DNA of 6,332 nucleotides from Candidatus Vogelbacteria bacterium (lineage in GTDB: Bacteria; Patescibacteria; Paceibacteria; UBA9973; UBA12445): positions 1 to 6,332 of the forward strand of contig JACQCW010000040.1 of NCBI GenBank assembly GCA_016201425.1, in the 5' to 3' direction. The translations under genes were made by a program, and so were the position numbers. This document shows, in pieces, positions 5,646-6,332 of the stretch. How positions within the stretch are numbered: the first letter of the stretch is position 1; each line of letters begins with the position of its first letter. The notes under the pieces are model-generated. The model searched no databases. It saw only the letters and a program-made list of their open reading frames with translations, and was not told the DNA's origin.

Positions 5646-5811
5646 GGGATTCGGAAAGGCAGAGATTTTTTATCCCTTCTCAATTTTAGAAGTTCTGCCG
5701 TTGAACCAGTCTCAGCTCCCTTGCCGCTTCTGCAACAGACACACCTTCTTCCTTCACTCTTTTAATTATTTGATCTTTTACTTCTTGTGCAATTTTGTAT
5801 CCTTTTTTCAT
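5633..5811 (-). pseudogene. IS3-family orfA (HTH transposase subunit), internally deleted
   Basis: The ATG at 5811 opens a frame encoding MKKGYKIAQEVKDQIIKRV and continuing to VSVAEAARE, the first helices of the orfA HTH_Tnp_1 domain. The frame then degenerates and stops at 5686-5688. The adjacent frame (ending TGA at 5633-5635) contains GSTAELLKLRRDKKSL, typical of the leucine-zipper half of orfA. The second half of the helix-turn-helix (usually an HGVSTxTIYNWL-like segment) is missing, consistent with an internal deletion of a few tens of bases plus a frame change. Part of the zipper tail also appears lost before the orfB junction. Not functional. Confidence 0.75.
5639..5645 (-). promoter_or_regulatory. 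Slippery heptamer for -1 frameshifting (A AAA AAG)
   Basis: In the orfA frame the codons read CCA AAA AAG AAT TGA, so an A6G heptamer sits one codon before the orfA stop. A -1 slip enters GAA TTG ATT, the orfB frame. This is the standard IS3-family device for making the OrfAB transposase and has survived although both partners are broken. Confidence 0.7.
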
Positions 5812-5854
5812 ATGTTCCCCATATTACATTGTCGCGCCCAACTTGTCGACCTTT

Positions 5855-5879
5855 TGTTCAGTATACGGGGGTTAGGCCA
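5855..5879 (-). repeat. IS terminal inverted repeat, orfA-proximal end
   Basis: On the minus strand it begins TGGCCTAACCCCCG and ends ACA, about 44 nt upstream of the orfA ATG. The pattern is close to known IS3-family left ends. Confidence 0.65.
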
Positions 5880-6232
5880 CTAGTGATGTGTATGGGTCAT
5901 ATAAAAAAGCCAATTTCGATACGAAACGGCTTTATTTATCGTTATTCTGGGATGGATTCTGGGTTAAAGATAAAAAAATTATAAAAACAAAACCAACTGA
6001 ATTATTGGAGTCGATTCTTAGCGATAAAACAATTTTTATTAATTCCAATACTAAGCTCCACACAGATGCCATTGCTGTGAAATCAATGGCATCTGATGGT
6101 TTTGGAGTCAAAGAAGACGTCGAGAACAACCATGTTCGAATAACGTCTAACTGGCTCCCCCTATATGATGCGTTAAGAACTCTAAATTGGGAACAAATGA
6201 TAGTAGAAATGAATAGTTTAAGTCTTGCTTAA
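5880..6232 (+). pseudogene. C-terminal fragment of an unrecognised protein next to the IS
   Basis: An open frame of 117 codons that enters from the IS boundary (TSDVYGSYKKANFDT) and ends with TAA at 6230-6232. The first usable start in frame is GTG at 5888, with no convincing ribosome binding site, so it reads best as the 3' part of a gene cut by the IS. It is soluble and globular in composition, with aromatic-rich LYLSLFWDGFWVKDKK, then INSNTKLHTDAIAVKSMASD, and HVRITSNWLPLYDALRTLNW near the end; there are no membrane segments. It may be the C-terminus of the same methyltransferase whose N-terminus lies at 4914, or a partner restriction or defence protein. I do not recognise the family. The lack of a target duplication means the two flanks need not be one gene. 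Confidence 0.45.
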
Positions 6233-6234
6233 AG

Positions 6235-6332
6235 CTATTTCCATAACCAACCAAATAATTTATTTTCTATATTTTGTTGAACGACTGTATTATTAACTTT
6301 TCCAATTAGCATATCATCTCTAAAAACATTTC
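6235..6332 (-). CDS. 3' end of a convergent gene running off the window
   Basis: On the minus strand a frame enters from the right edge and stays open for 31 codons to TAG at 6235-6237. It encodes NVFRDDMLIGKVNN then TVVQQNIENKLFGWLWK, a protein-like C-terminus. It stops 2 nt from the end of the opposing fragment, a tight tail-to-tail arrangement with no room for a separate terminator. The family cannot be told from so short a piece. Convergent packing with a possible methyltransferase remnant makes a restriction enzyme conceivable, but this is a guess. Confidence 0.42.
   Translation of the reverse strand, partial: NVFRDDMLIGKVNNTVVQQNIENKLFGWLWK

Larger units (their letters stand above)
5028..5879 (-). 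mobile_element. Decayed IS3-family insertion sequence (852 bp)
   Basis: The transposase frames run right to left: a short orfA with a helix-turn-helix N-terminus, then orfB with an rve/DDE integrase core. The ends are imperfect inverted repeats starting with TG and sharing ACCCCCGT, typical of IS3 family members. The length is about two thirds of a complete element (about 1.2-1.3 kb). Internal deletions break orfA and remove the orfB region with the catalytic Glu, while both ends persist, so any mobility would need a transposase supplied in trans. The flanking triplets (CAC on the left, CTA on the right) do not form a target duplication, which points to a deletion next to the element after insertion. 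Group within IS3 not assigned. Confidence 0.88.

Noticed and set aside
5025..5882. Target site duplication around the IS
   Set aside because: CAC occurs at 5025-5027 and again at 5878-5880, but using it would strip the conserved TG from the right end. With TG kept, the flanks are CAC and CTA, which do not match.
5596..5984. Two overlapping plus-strand open frames across the right end of the IS
   Set aside because: They are antisense to orfA and cross the IS boundary; the translations are low-complexity and no promoter or ribosome binding site fits.
1..6332. tRNA, rRNA, riboswitch or CRISPR array
   Set aside because: No cloverleaf, rRNA-like segment, recognised aptamer or regularly spaced repeat was seen on either strand.

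Overview
The window is AT-rich bacterial DNA. It most resembles a Candidate Phyla Radiation (Patescibacteria, Parcubacteria-like) chromosome. This is inferred from the first gene, a small secreted protein with a DUF5666-like beta domain and a C-terminal Q/I-rich helix of a style common in that group, and from genes that lack ribosome binding sites behind strong promoters. The one well-supported TGA stop (first gene of the central operon) fits the standard code. No rRNA, tRNA or CRISPR was seen.

Layout. (1) 72-671 (+) encodes the secreted protein. It converges on a class I SAM-dependent methyltransferase (738-1586, -), and both end at one symmetrical 19-bp hairpin terminator. (2) 1587-1930 is a divergent intergenic stretch holding a terminator-like hairpin, a possible 3' gene remnant and a promoter. 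(3) 1931-3615 (+) is a two-gene operon with visibly higher GC than its flanks: a thymidylate-kinase-family P-loop kinase overlapping by 4 nt a radical SAM enzyme with a complete SPASM cysteine set. It has its own promoter and a strong terminator and looks like an acquired cassette. (4) 3688-4797 (+) is an endonuclease/exonuclease/phosphatase (EEP) protein fused to the C-terminal half of a CYTH/thiamine-triphosphatase-like domain. Its promoter is embedded in the preceding terminator and places the transcription start at or next to the ATG, so it is probably leaderless. (5) 4914-6332 is a damaged locus: the first 38 codons of a probable DNA methyltransferase, also behind a near-consensus promoter with almost no leader, cut by a decayed 852-bp IS3-family element (5028-5879, -), followed by an unrecognised C-terminal fragment (5880-6232, +) and the 3' end of a convergent gene (6235-6332, -). 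The whole suggests a restriction-modification or defence locus broken by an IS and an adjacent deletion.

The most interesting items are the kinase-radical SAM pair, which has no obvious precedent to this reader and carries Asn where thymidylate kinases have an acidic P-loop residue; the EEP/half-CYTH chimera; and the promoter nested in a terminator that drives a probably leaderless mRNA. All functional statements are read from motifs by eye; no database search was run.
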